A program made the translations under genes and the position numbers. Below, one piece after another: positions 22,235 through 33,910 of a stretch of 64,000 bases of DNA. Origin of the DNA: Termitomyces sp. T153 (Eukaryota; Basidiomycota; Agaricomycetes; Agaricales; Lyophyllaceae); NCBI GenBank assembly GCA_018296165.2, contig JACKQL020000029.1, positions 620,001 to 684,000 of the forward strand. The letters are read 5' to 3'. Position 1 is the first letter of the stretch; each line of letters begins with the position of its first letter. Below the pieces are notes generated by a model. That model was given only the letters and a program-made list of their open reading frames with translations. It was not told where the DNA came from and ran no database searches.

Positions 22235-22700
22235 GTAATGAAGTGCCTCAAGCCTATTGTGGACCCTGGATCTTCCACTATGGCTGCAAGGCCCCAACAG
22301 GCCTCTGACCCTTAATTTCTCTGTTATTTTATCTTACACACCCCTCATCTAATGTCAGCACTGGTCCTCCCCCCTTCCCCACCTCCACCTTACATACTTT
22401 CCTCTTAGGTTGGGCTCAACACCAAGTTGCTTGGCCCCACTGCCCACTCCTTGTGAGTGGCATATTGTAGCACTCCATGTGACAAGCAATGTATCTTAGC
22501 CTCAGGGTAGTACTAGGGGAGCATGGTCTAAAACAGTCTCAGATAGGCTGACCCATCTTATCTGTGTATGTGAGGGGATGGAGTATTCTATGGCTCTTGT
22601 AGCACTTCATACCAACTTCCATAGTACCATGCAACATGGCATGCTGAGCTGTGCATGTAATAAATCTTGATTTTTTAAAAATATATATATATATATATAT
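22235..22700 (+). other. LINE 3' untranslated region with AT tail
   Basis: No coding potential. It ends in a run of about 11 AT dinucleotides (22679-22702) in place of a poly(A) tail, directly before the target duplication. Confidence 0.7.
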
Positions 22701-22710
22701 ATTGCAGGAG

Positions 22711-22765
22711 TTGTGGTCATCACAGGTTGTCAAACCTAAAAGGTCAAGCATTCAACTCTCTGAGT
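22711..22765 (+). repeat. tRNA-like T-arm region (possible SINE)
   Basis: TGGTCATCACAGG could act as box A and GGTCAAGCATTCAACTCTC as box B of a pol III promoter. The stretch AACCT...AGGTCA....TTCAACTCTC recurs at about 42770-42795. It continues the 129-bp repeat interrupted by the LINE. The body downstream to 22991 was not recognised. Confidence 0.35.
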
Positions 22766-22991
22766 TGGCAAAATTCTGGAGAGGCCAGAATTGTTGCATT
22801 GGAGTCTCTCTGAACAATTGGCTTAATGACAATGTGTCAGGGGGCTCACTATTGACATGAGCAGGTGCCAGGAGCCTTGAGTAAAGACTGAGAGTTCCTG
22901 TATTTCTCAGTTGGGCAGCTGTTGGGCAGCCAGAAGGGGCTGACAGTACTTTCACAGGCATCTCAAGGGCTTAATGCTAAAGAGAGGGCAC

Positions 22992-23120
22992 TGTCATGAC
23001 TCACAGCATCATGACACTGGATAATGCTTAAATAGTACCTGCAACTTGTCAAGCCAGGATTGACATTGTGGCCTTTTGGTCCAGTTGGTTGATCACTTCT
23101 ATTATAGGAGTTGTGGTCAT
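22992..23120 (+). repeat. 129-bp tRNA-like repeat, copy 2 (uninterrupted)
   Basis: Starts TGTCATGACTCACAGCATC and ends GAGTTGTGGTCAT. It serves as the empty-site reference for the LINE. It includes the box-A-like TTTTGGTCCAGTTGG, but the T-arm side differs from copy 1 after GGTCAT. Confidence 0.7.
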
Positions 23121-25437
23121 TAGTTTTACCATCTGAAAATGAAACTTTTGTTTTTGTAGTAGAGCTTCTGAGTCAGGCAAATGAGACTCTGCACCCTTGC
23201 TATTAGCACAAGTGTTTGTTTCCTTGCTGGAGAAGCTCTCAAGTTTTTAACCTTTAGTGTAATGACCTTTATGAATGGGCCAAGAGCCTGGTAGAGCAAA
23301 ACTAATGATATAGTCTCTGAAATGGACCCCAAGAAAAGAGACCCAAAAGTGGGTATTAAAAGTGTAAATGAATCCCTAATGGTGGGCTCCACATGATGCA
23401 AAATAGTACAATTTGGTTTTGTTTGACTTAGTGATTCAAACAAACTGTGCCAAATCAACAAGTTTGAGGGCTCACTTTTATAATGCAATAGTAGATTTGA
23501 TTTAAATTGATTTAAATATAAGTTCAAAGCAATGGTTCAAACAAATAATTAGGTTCAATTATCAAATAAAACCCAAGAATGAAGCTTAATTCACATTGTA
23601 GGCCTAAGCAATCCACTTCCTGGGGATTCCAAGCCACATGCCAAACATTGCTTGTAGCTCTCAAAATCCTCCCTCCCCCTCCCTTTTATACCACCTTTCT
23701 TGCACACAGACCACAATGTCTCATGTGTGCTCTTATTGTCATGCTGATCCCTCACTGCCCAATGCTGATGATTTTCATGACTCCATGTGCTTGACAAAGG
23801 TTCAGTCCCCATTGTCCTCACCCATTTTCTGTCCCTTTTCTCCCAAAATCCTTCTCTAACCTCCCCCTCCTCTCTAGGTCTAATTTACAAAACAAAACCA
23901 CAACCCCCACACAAAAACACCAAACACAACACCCAAAAAACACAACAAACAACACCCCCAAACAAACCACAACAACCACCCACCCAAAAACCCAACCCAC
24001 ACCAAACCCAAGGGAAACCTGAGCCACTACATACTCCCCTTGTGTTTGAGGCCTGGGGTAACAGTGTGCAAACAACTGGCTACACTAGGAGTAAAACACA
24101 ACTCTCTGTGTTCCACCAAATGTAACAGTTCTGCCTAAAATGGAACATGCCAGAATTGCACATGACAAACCAGTTGGACTACCTGTTCCATTAGTACAAA
24201 CCATGTTACAACTCTATGACCCATTGCTCTCAGAGGTGATGAAGCTCTGGGCAACTGCCAGTCATTCAAACTCCATAGTGGGGAAACCCAAGCTGCTACA
24301 CACTGCCACCTGTTAGGCAAGCCTTGGCTGTCAGTAATGATTGATTTTGATCATTGACATGTCACAGTCTCATTGTCTTCACCCTTTCTAGTTCTTGCTG
24401 TTGTCCCTTGGGAGTTTGGTGCTCGAAATACAATCAGTACTTCCTTTAGCCTACAGTTTTTGGCATTTTCATGCTTGCATTTTTCAGCATGGTTCAGGTA
24501 TATTAGGGTAAGCACCTTTCTTTTGTATTTTCAACTTTCCTTCCTTGTAGAAGGTAATAGCTATCGTGACAGTAGGTAGGTTGGTGGGTTGATGTCACTG
24601 GTGCATGCAAATAATCAGGGCTCATAGGGTAGTGTGGTAATCAGCTTCAAAGATAAGATTTGGAAGACATTAAGGACATAGTGAGCAAACACCTGACACA
24701 CTGTCAAAGCCAGTCAGGAAGCATCAATTGCTCCCAAGTACTGAATAGGTGAGTGGTATCTGGGGCATGGAGCAGATAATGATGACGTGTTGTTGGAGGC
24801 CACTGGCAGCATGCTCTGAACATTCAAAATTGTAACATCAAGGAACTTAAGTCTTAGCCTGACCCTCATCAAGCGCTCAAGAACCACAGTAACTAACTTG
24901 CTTGCAAACTGCAGTCACTCATAATGTTGAGAGTGTTTGCACAGCAAACACAGGGTATGCAATGCCAAGCATACTGGAAGTACATGCATCACTCCATGCA
25001 CCAAGGAATCATTGGTTGCAAAGTCAGTAGAATTCTTACCAACATAGGCTATTTCAGTCACCACCTGAAAAAGTAATTTACTCAAAATTTACTTGTTGAT
25101 CATAATGATCTCTTGTTACTTGGAGGTGCAGCAATGGGCATGTGAAGAATGAGGTCTATCTGATTAAAGTTCCAACTGACCCCTTTTCCTAATTGATGCC
25201 CATTGATAAGGAGGCTGAAACCACCTGCAAGAAAATAGCAATTCTCACAAGTCAGGCAAATCTCTCTAGCCTACAAGCACTAAAGATCAATTGGACATAC
25301 CAATTTAATACATATAACAAAAAGCAGGCAATGTTGACCCCTGTCCTAAATCTTTGGTGTGGACATCTGCAGCAGTGATGTTCACACCTTGCTTCTTATT
25401 ATGACATTGATTATCTAATCTATATCTAATCTTCTAA
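23121..25437. other. 2.3 kb repeat-like DNA without a recognised gene
   Basis: CpG-poor sequence on both strands with only short incidental open frames (for example 133 codons on the minus strand at 23126-23527 with no family resemblance). It holds the A/C-only tract at 23887-24011. No LTR pair, integrase or helicase motif was seen. It probably consists of decayed transposon remains. Confidence 0.5.
23887..24011. repeat. 125-nt tract of only A and C on the plus strand
   Basis: From 23887 to 24011 there is no G or T on the plus strand. The order is irregular (CAACCCCCACAC, CCAAACAC, ACAACAAACAAC), so it is not a simple short tandem repeat and not the TTAGGG telomere repeat. Flanks have mixed composition. 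Confidence 0.9.
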
Positions 25438-25945
25438 TCTATAATATATGGGACAACTCCTGGGAAAGTGGCTGTGCACTCAATATATGCGATGACTTTG
25501 GATTGTGCTGACTAAAATTTGTCAGCTGCTGACCAAGGACCTTCCTTTTTGGGCAGCTTGGCTGTTTTTTGCACTTGGAACAGATTTTTTCCAAAAAAAA
25601 TTATAGTATACAACTTTACTGAATATATACTATCTTTTGACCATGTGTGAAACATGCCAAATAGCCTGCACATGTGAAACAGGCCAAACACAATTTAGTG
25701 GACACTGTTTTTCATGCCTCGCGCATTTTTTAACACAACATGACCAAACAATGGGCATTTCCAAAGTTGTGGAAAGGAGGCCACATGACAAAGTATGTTT
25801 GGTCACATCTATTGATTGATGTTGACTAACAAGCTTATTAGTAACTCCTTAACCATATTGAGCTATTGATACATCAAATATCTCATCATGCAAGTCAATT
25901 TTAATGGTTTTTGACTGTTAAATTGCTTAACAATGGATGTTATAG

Positions 25946-28900
25946 GCAACTACCTACTACTCCTGAAAGCCAAAGGCAACAAGCTAGGAATCAAAGGAGA
26001 CTTGAACAGTTACAAATGACAGATCCTGACAATCATCAAGCAAATAGAAACAATAGATCTTTGGAACAGATCAATACTGTGGTTGTTCCACCACTTCAAT
26101 GGGCCTGGGGGTATGGGAACTGGGGGTATTAATCAATCTATGGGATCTGGGGGTATGGGATCTGAGGGTTTGAGGCTTAATCACCAAGCTATAGCCACCA
26201 CTTCTAGCTCTTCAGGAAGACCTATTAGGCAGCCAGTTGCTGCTGCTGATCCATTTTCCATAGTGATCCCTGAAACTGTTTTGCCTGAAGGATGGGATGC
26301 TCCTTTACAGAATCCCATTCCTAGAATGGTGCCTCCTCCACCTGCTCCTCCACTTGGAAGAGTGAGAAAAGTTTCTATGGAGAATTCTATGCCCATCATG
26401 ATGCCATCTCTATCTGCTGTACATAGAAGGGACAATAGGCTCAATCAGCCCACTATTGCTCAACCTACAGTGATCATTCCTCAAACTATTTTGCCTGAAG
26501 GATGGAATGCTCCTTTACAGCATCCTATACCCAGAATGGTGCCTCTTCTACCTGCTCCTGCACTTAGAAGAATCAGACCTGCTCCACCTCCCCCTGCTCC
26601 TAATGTTGCTCAGGAGATGGCAAACTACCAGATCAGACATGAACAAGCATTGGCTGTATTAGAAGAGCAACAAAGGCTGAGACAAGAGCAGGACAGGCAG
26701 TAGGCATTAGCTATTTTGAGCCAGGAAAGACAGGAAAGAGCAAGACAGGAAGAAGAGCTATTTAGAGCAGAGGTCAGTTCAAGACTACTTCAAGATGCTA
26801 CTTTAATTAACAAAGTTCAATAGCATATTGATCTGAATCCTGAACATAGGCCTTTGAATGCAGCTATGGCTCAAAGAATCTTTCAAGGTTGGGAACAGCA
26901 ACATGAAGCTGATCTGGAAGAGGATCTCAATGATTTGGGTCCTCAGAATGATATACCTTCTGAAGATGACTTGGAATATGTTGATCCTGCTCAACAGAGA
27001 CTTGGACCCTGCCCTACCCAATGATCCACCACAACCAGAAAATCCTGCTGAAAATATACCAGCAGAAAAACCAGAGCCTCCCCTTGGACTCCCTATTCCA
27101 CCACAGCTTGGTCCTATTCAGCCTGTTCCAAGAGGAAGGCAACCTTACTTGGTTGAATACCCTCTACACTATCTTGGTCCTATGACTGTCATATGTCCAC
27201 ACTGCCAAGCTTTACATTTTGATGCTGAAAAGCTCACCAAGTCTACTAGAAACAGCCCAAAGTTTGGCATGTGCTGCTTACAAGGCCAAGTAAATTTGCC
27301 CAGGCTTCAAGATGCTCCAGCAGATTTACTGAACCTGCTCCATGGGCATCATCCTCTCTCTGACACTTTTAAAACATCAATCCGTCAATACAATGCAGCC
27401 TTTGCATTCACATCTCTGGGAGTCAAAATTGACCATGCTATTACCAATGCACCTGGACCATATAGCTTTAGGATCAATGGAGAACTACATCATTTGACAG
27501 ATGCCTTGCTTCTTATTGAAGGCAATCTTCCTGTATATGCACAGCTCTACTTTTACAATCACAATCAGCGATTGGCTTTTCATCAACAGAACAATCCCAG
27601 GCTTGATCCTCAGATAATGGCCTCTTTGCAGGATATGCTTGCTAGAGTCAATCCCTTCATTGGCTTATACAAGCAGGCCAGGCAGATTATGGGAGAAGTT
27701 CCAGAAGGCCAACTACAAAGACTTTCTGTCAAGCTTACAGCTGACTTTGGAGATCCTCAATGCTATAATGACCCTAATGAACAGGAGGGAGTTGCAGCTG
27801 TAATTCCAGGAGATGGCTCAGAAGAGTGATCAAATGATCATGATATAGTCTTGCACTTGCATGGAGGTCAATTAAAGCAGATCAGTCACTTGCATCCATA
27901 TTACACTCCATTGCATTATACCATCATCTTCCCCACTGGACAGCCTGGATTTCACACCAACATTCACTCTCATTTTGGACCACAGAATCAACAAAGATCA
28001 GCAAAGGTCACCCAAACAGCATATTATGCATACAGGCTGCAGCAAAGGACTTTGGAATTCAATGCACCATTACTCTGGAGTGGGAGGCTATTTCAACAAT
28101 ATGTTGTAGATGCCTGGGCTTCTACTGAACAAAACAAGTTGAATTGGATTCAACATAATCAGAAGAAGATCAGGGCTGAAGTCTATCAAGGAGTAGTGGA
28201 TGCTGCTGCTGGAGACGAACAAGTCACTCCACAAAGCTGTCATGTTATCCTCCTATCCTCCCATACTGGAAGTGATTGACAGATGCAGCAATTGTTCCAG
28301 GACTCTATGGCTATTTGCAGGAATTTTGGAAAACCTGATCTCTTCTTGACTATGACTGCCAATCCAATGTGGTCAGAAATTGAAGAAGCTCTCTTGAAGG
28401 AACCTGCAGTCAATGGGAAGAAGCAAACAGCTGCTGATTGACCTGATATTGTTGCCAGAGTTTTTGAACTCAAGAAAAATGCTGTGGTGAAGGAGATCAA
28501 GGAAGGTCTCTTTGGCAGCTGTGTGGCTTATGTTCATACCATTGAATTCCAAAAGAGAGGACTTCCACATATGCACATCTTGATCTTTTTCCATTGCCAT
28601 CACAGGATTAAGGATGCACCTGATGTGGATTCCATTGTCTCTGCCCAAATTCCAGATCCAGTCACTCAGCCTCAATTGTATCAGGTATTGGCTTTGTTGG
28701 AATCCTAGATTCAGTTACTTATCTTTGTTGTCAGGTTGTTACTACCAACATGGTCCATGGTCCATGTAGAGCTGCCAAACCCAATGCTAAGTGCATGGTA
28801 GATGGCAAATGTTCCAAGAAATACCCAAAGGAATTCCAAGAGGCTACTCAGTATGGAGATAATGGCTATCCTCAATATGCCAGACCTAACAATGGCTGCT

Positions 28901-31437
28901 TCTTTGAAAAGAATGGTCATCATTATGACAATCAAGATGTTGTTCCATACAATCCTTATCTCTCAGCCAAGTACAAATGTCACATCAATGTGGAGGTCTG
29001 TGCTTCAGTGGAAGCCATCAAGTACATTCACAAGTACACGTACAAAGGCCATGATAGGACAACTTTGGAGATTGCTAGAGAGCAGATGGACCAGAGGGAT
29101 GAAATCAAGGAACACTTGGGTGCCAGATACATCTCTGCACCTGAGGCTTGCTGGCACATCTTTGAATTCAACATGCATGGAGAGCATCCCCCTGTATATC
29201 AATTACCTGTGCATTTGGAGGGCTAACATGAAGTCTACTTTCAGGATAATGAACCTTTGGAGATGGTAGCTGCCAGTAATGCAAACAAGACTGCACTCAC
29301 TGCTTGGTTTGAAGCCAATGCCAGATTCCCTAATAACAACATCACTTATCAGAGCTTTCCAACCAAGTTTGTCTATGAAGCTTCCAAAAGGACCTGGAAG
29401 GAGAGGCAGAGAGGAACAGCTATTGGGAGGATGTACTTTGCTTCACCTCAACAGGGAGAAAGGTTCTACCTCAGGATGCTCCTGACAGTTGTGACCAATG
29501 CAACATCATGGGCTGATCTCAGGACAGTCAATGGTCACACCTATCCTACTTACAAGGAGGCATGCAAGGCTCTTGGTCTTCTAGAAGATGCTGCAGAATG
29601 GAGGCAATGTCTTACTGAAGCTGCTCCAATCCAATCAGGATCAGCTCTCAGACAGCTCTTTTGCACTATCCTATTCCACTGTGCTCCTACCACTCCAGAG
29701 GCTCTATGGGACGAATTCAAGCACTCCATTTGTGATGATCTTCAACACAGATTGGAGAATATCAGGCAGTACAGGGACAGAGTCTTTACTGATGAAGATG
29801 TTTATGACTATGGCCTTTATCTGATCAATGACAATCTGAAGAATTTTGGCAAGACTCTTCAAGACTTTCCCAATATGCCAGAACCCCAACAAGTTTGGAA
29901 TGTGATTCCAGGCAAGTTGGACATTGTATAAAGAGTTGACATTGATACTGATTAAATGATTTCAGGAAATAGGCTTTTGCAAGAAGAAACAGATTATGAT
30001 GTTGAGGAGTTGAAGAGAAGGGTGGATGAAAACAAGGCTAGGTTTAATGGTGAACAACTGGGAGCCTTCAATGAAGTTATGGACTCTGTGGATAACAACT
30101 TGGGCAAGATGATATTCATTCACAGTGCAGGTGGATGTGGCAAAACATTTGTCTGCAACACTTTAGCTTCTGCTGTTCAGTCCAATGGAGATGTGGCATT
30201 ATGTGTAGCATCATCTGGAATTGCTGCCTTATTGCTGGAGGGTGGTAGAACTGCACATTCAAGGTTCAAAATCCCCATTCCTGCTCTGGATACATCCATT
30301 GCCAATATCAAAAGAGGAACTCAGTTGTCTCAACTCTTACTCCAGACCAAACTTGTCATCTGAGATGAAGTCCCAATGCAACACAAAAATGCCATTGACT
30401 CTGTGGATTAAGGGTTCAGAGACATCCTGGAGAAGGATGTTCCTTTTGGTGGAGTGACTGTGGTGTTTGGAGGAGATTTTAGGCAAACTCCAGTTATCCA
30501 ATGAGGACTCATGCAGCAGATGATTGCTGCTTCACTCAAAAGAGGAAGACTTTGGGATCAGATTCAAGTCCACTACTTGGTTCAAAACATGAGATTGGAT
30601 CAGACTCCTGATAACATTGCTCATGCAGCTTGGTTATTGGATGTTGGTGCTGGAAAAAACCTTGGGCCTGGAGAAACAGTACAACTTCCAGAAACCATGA
30701 TCTGTGATGACAATTCTGTCACTGGATTGATCTCTTCCACTTATCCTCATATTGATCACCATCAAGATGATCAGTATTACTTGGACCATACCATCCTTTC
30801 TGGCAAGAACTCTGATGTAGAGGATATCAACTCTGAAGTTCTGCAGAAATGTCCAGGAGAAGAGAAAATCTTGCAGAGTGCAGACTCTATTATATCTGAT
30901 GATGGGAATCCTAATGGCCTTGGATTGTATCCAATGGAATACCTCAACTCTCTCAGAGCCAGCAGTTTGCCTTTGGCTAAATTGGCTCTGAAGATTGGTG
31001 TTCCTGTCATGCTGCTCAGGAATCTGGATACAACTAAAGGACTTTGCAATGGGACAAGAATGATTGTCACCCACATCAGCACCAGAGTTCTCAGATGTTG
31101 GATTATCAGTGGGGATGCCAAGTTTGCAGGATCAATTGTTTTGATTCCAAGAATCAACATGGATGTTTCTGAAGAGGATTTGCCAATTCCATTGCACAGG
31201 AGACAATTTCCAGTTTGATTGGCCTTTGCTATGACTATCAACAAGTCTCAGGGTCAATCAGTCAAGCATGTTGGATTGGACCTTCGATTAGGAGTTTTTT
31301 CAAATGGCCAACTTTATGTTGCACTCTCTCAGTGCACATCAGAAGATCATATCAAAGTCATCTTGGACTCAGAAAACACATCAAGAAAGACTGCAAATAT
31401 TGTCTATCAGGAAATCCTGAATGGTTTACAAATGTAA
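25946..31437 (+). pseudogene. Helitron Rep/Pif1-type helicase gene of H2
   Basis: Same architecture as the H1 gene: a proline-rich N-terminus with an internal duplication (LPEGWDAPLQNPIPRMVPP at 26285 and LPEGWNAPLQHPIPRMVP at 26491), the CPHC...CC region (about 27195-27280), HUH motif GLPHMHILIFF (about 28560), YIHKYTYKGHD (about 29020), Walker A GGCGKT (about 30135) and TINKSQGQS (about 31240). Introns are inferred at 28685-28734 (GT-AG) and 29912-29965, the latter with a GC donor. Stops at about 26701, 26821, 27828, 28278, 28439, 29224, 30361, 30409, 30502 and 31216 make it inactive. Two of them (28439 and 30502) are at the same codons as in H1. Confidence 0.9.
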
Positions 31438-31724
31438 GTGTGAGTTTTGTTGGATTCAAGCAACAAATGCTAACTTCTATGAACTTCAGCACCTAATGTC
31501 TATAGCTGGACCATGTAGTATAGATATTCTTAATGGTTTACAAATGTAAGTGTGACAGTTTAAATCATTGCTTGGTTAGTACTAACTTTTATAATTTTCA
31601 GCATCTCTAATATATACCAGTGGACATTGTAGTATTTTGGTAATAATGTAATATAGATACATGATTGGTTTATAGATGAAATCTCAGGGTATTGAATGGT
31701 AAGAGAAAAGCAACACTTGGTCAA

Positions 31725-32365
31725 CAAAATATAAGACCTAACCAAATGAAGTGAGGTTGGGTCTGGGACTTAGCATTGAGTTAGAAATACAAAGACCTAA
31801 CCAAACAAAGTGAGGTTGGGTCTGGGACTTAGCATTGAGTTTGAAATACAAGGACCTTGAATGAAGTGAGGTTGGGTCTGGGATGAAGCACTGAGTTTGA
31901 AATACAAGGACCTAACCAAACAAAGTGAGGTTGGGTCTGGGATGAAGCACTGAGTTAGAAATACAAAGACCTAACCAAACAAAGTGAGGTTGGGTCTGGG
32001 ATGAAGCACTGAGTTGGAAATACAAAGACCTAACCAAACAAAGTGAGGTTGGGTCTGGGATGAAGCACTGAGTTGGAAATACAAAGACCTAACTGAACAA
32101 AGTGAGGTTGGGTCTGGAACTTAGCATTGAGTTAGAAATACAAAGACCTAACCAAACAAAGTGAGGTTGGGTCTGGGATTTAACATTGAGTTTGAAATAC
32201 AAGGACCTAACCAAACAAAGTGAGGTTGGGTCTGGGACTTAGCATTAAGTTTGAAATACAAGGACCTAACCAAATGAAGTGAGGTTGGGTCTGGAATAAA
32301 GCATTGAGTAGAATATCGAGGACCTAATGGAACAAAGTGAGGTTGGGTCTGGGATGAAGTAAGAG
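31725..32365 (+). repeat. H2 subterminal minisatellite, about 11 units
   Basis: Same family as in H1 (GTGAGGTTGGGTCTGGGA core) but the CpG of GAACGAAG is changed to AACAAAG or AATGAAG in nearly every unit, and unit spacing is less regular. This indicates an older or more heavily methylated array than that of H1. Confidence 0.85.
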
Positions 32366-33068
32366 CTACAGGCCCATGCCAAAGGCACAGGGCATAGCTC
32401 ATCTATATAATATGGGACAACTCCTGGGAAAAATGTGACAACTTTTCTGCTTAGTAAGGCTAACCAAGAACCTTCCTTTTTGGGTAACTTGGCTGTTTTT
32501 TGCACTTGGACCAGGTTTTTTCCAAAAAAAATTATAGTAGACTACTTTAATAGATATGAACCACCCTTTGACTATGTGTAAAAGGTGCCAGACTTGATAT
32601 TTCAGGCAATATTTAACTATTTTCAGCCTTACTTATGTGAAATTGTACTGTCTTTTAATGCACCTCCACAAGAAACATGTCCCATGCATGTATTTCTTAT
32701 CAAAAAAAGTTTAGAACAATGAATTTATGATCAAAAATGACTAAAGAAGTGGTATAAGATGTTTCTTTGACTCTTAAAACCTTCTACTTATTTTTCAGAA
32801 AGGAGAATGATTGCCCTGTGTACATTCCTAGGCAACCTATGGTTCCTGAAGGACTTTGAGAAGTTTATGACATACACTATGTTTTGACTATGAATCTGAC
32901 TGGAGTGCTGCTAGCTGTATGTTGGCTTTCTGATTTCAAGGTGTTTGGCTCAGACTTGAAAGTATGAATTCTTATAGTTTTACAGTAATCAGTTCCTATA
33001 CCTTGGAGTCAACTTACTCCTAATCATCTCCAACTTTTCCTGCTCTCAACAAATATTTGACTACATTA

Positions 33069-33269
33069 TGAGCCTATATGCATAATATGCTGTTTGGGTG
33101 ACCTTTGCTGATCTTTGTTGATTCTGTGGTCCAAAATGAGAGTGAATGTCAGTGTGAAATCCAGGCTGTCCAGTGGTAAAGATGATGGTATGATGCAATG
33201 GAGTGTAATATGGGTGCAAGTGACTGATCTGCTTCAATTGACCTCCATGCAAGTGCAAGACTATATCAC
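33069..33269 (-). pseudogene. Inverted Rep gene fragment inside H3
   Basis: On the minus strand this reads LHLHGGQLKQISHLHPYY and FGPQNQQRSAKVTQTAYYAY, the same as H2 at 27838-28040, in opposite orientation to the Helitron. It replaces the block found at 34697-34768 in H4. Its upstream end keeps CATTGTGATATAG, where H1 reads CATTGATATAG, so it preserves a state older than the 2-bp deletion in H1. Confidence 0.8.
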
Positions 33270-33493
33270 AATGATTCTTTGAGATGGAAAAAGCTTTAGA
33301 AGGCAGTATTAATATAGAATGTGTAAAGTTGATAGTCTTCTGTTAAGGGACTGGAATAGGAGGTTTTTTGCTCAGTACTATAACATATATCTATGTTTGA
33401 ATAGACTGGATTGCTACTATCTGTAGGCTACATCCTGTTTCTGAGGATCCACAGGGTTTTTAATTTGAAAGTGTATGGTTTGTGGTTAGATGA

Positions 33494-33910
33494 TGTTAGA
33501 ATTGCTTATTGCATTCTACTATGGATGATCAGCATTCATTCCAAGTTCATTTAACACATGTTTAGTCTGCTTCCTTTCATTTCTATTGAATTCAATCACA
33601 TGTACCTTCCATGTGATTATCTTTCTATTCAATTCAATCACATGTACCTTCCATGTGATTGTCTTCCTATTCAATTCACTTCCATGTGATTGTCTTTCTA
33701 TTCAATTCACTTTTATGTGATTGTCTTTCTATTCAATTCACTTCCATGTGATTGTCTCTCTATTCAATTCAATCACATGGATTCTCTTCTATTCAGTTAC
33801 ATTACAGTATATATAGATAATGTAGAAGCCTGAAGTCCCCACTCAGTTTCTGTCTCTCGACTTCAGCTTTAGTGACTATTCAGTCCCCTGTGCTTTGCCT
33901 GTCTTCAATA
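33494..33910 (+). repeat. Solo Copia LTR inside H3
   Basis: Starts TGTTAGAATTGCTTATTGCA like both LTRs of the Copia element at 48093-53095 and ends GTCTTCAATA, next to the Helitron end. Internally it has a series of about 30-50 bp units with a perfect 9-bp inverted repeat (AATCACATG 33594-33602 with CATGTGATT 33610-33618). No clear target duplication was found. Confidence 0.8.

Larger units (their letters stand above)
16241..22700 (+). mobile_element. Full-length Tad1-like LINE (6,460 bp)
   Basis: Flanked by the 10-bp duplication ATTGCAGGAG (16231-16240 and 22701-22710) and ending in an AT-dinucleotide tail. It carries a CCHC Gag-like ORF1, then ORF2 with an EEP endonuclease, reverse transcriptase, RNase H and a C-terminal Cys/His finger. 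The uninterrupted repeat at 22992-23120 shows the site before insertion. Full length with a clean target duplication implies one complete target-primed insertion. Many stops have accumulated since. Confidence 0.85.
25438..32401 (+). mobile_element. H2: autonomous-type Helitron (6,964 bp)
   Basis: Starts TCTATAATATATGGGACAAC after an A and ends ...GGGCATAGCTCA. The next base starts H3. Carries a Rep/helicase gene homologous to that of H1 (25946-31437), a minisatellite and the terminal hairpin. Its first 500 bp differ from H1 but match H3 and H4, so it represents a second subfamily. First member of a four-Helitron head-to-tail array. Confidence 0.9.

Noticed and set aside
22679..22702. AT run as an independent microsatellite
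   Set aside because: It sits exactly at the LINE 3' end before the target duplication, so it is the LINE tail.
23126..23527. 133-codon minus-strand open frame as a gene
   Set aside because: No recognisable domain, low-complexity composition, and it lies in CpG-poor repeat-like DNA.
24124..24260. TGTAACAG as the start of a solo LTR
   Set aside because: No matching end, no second copy in the window and no target duplication.
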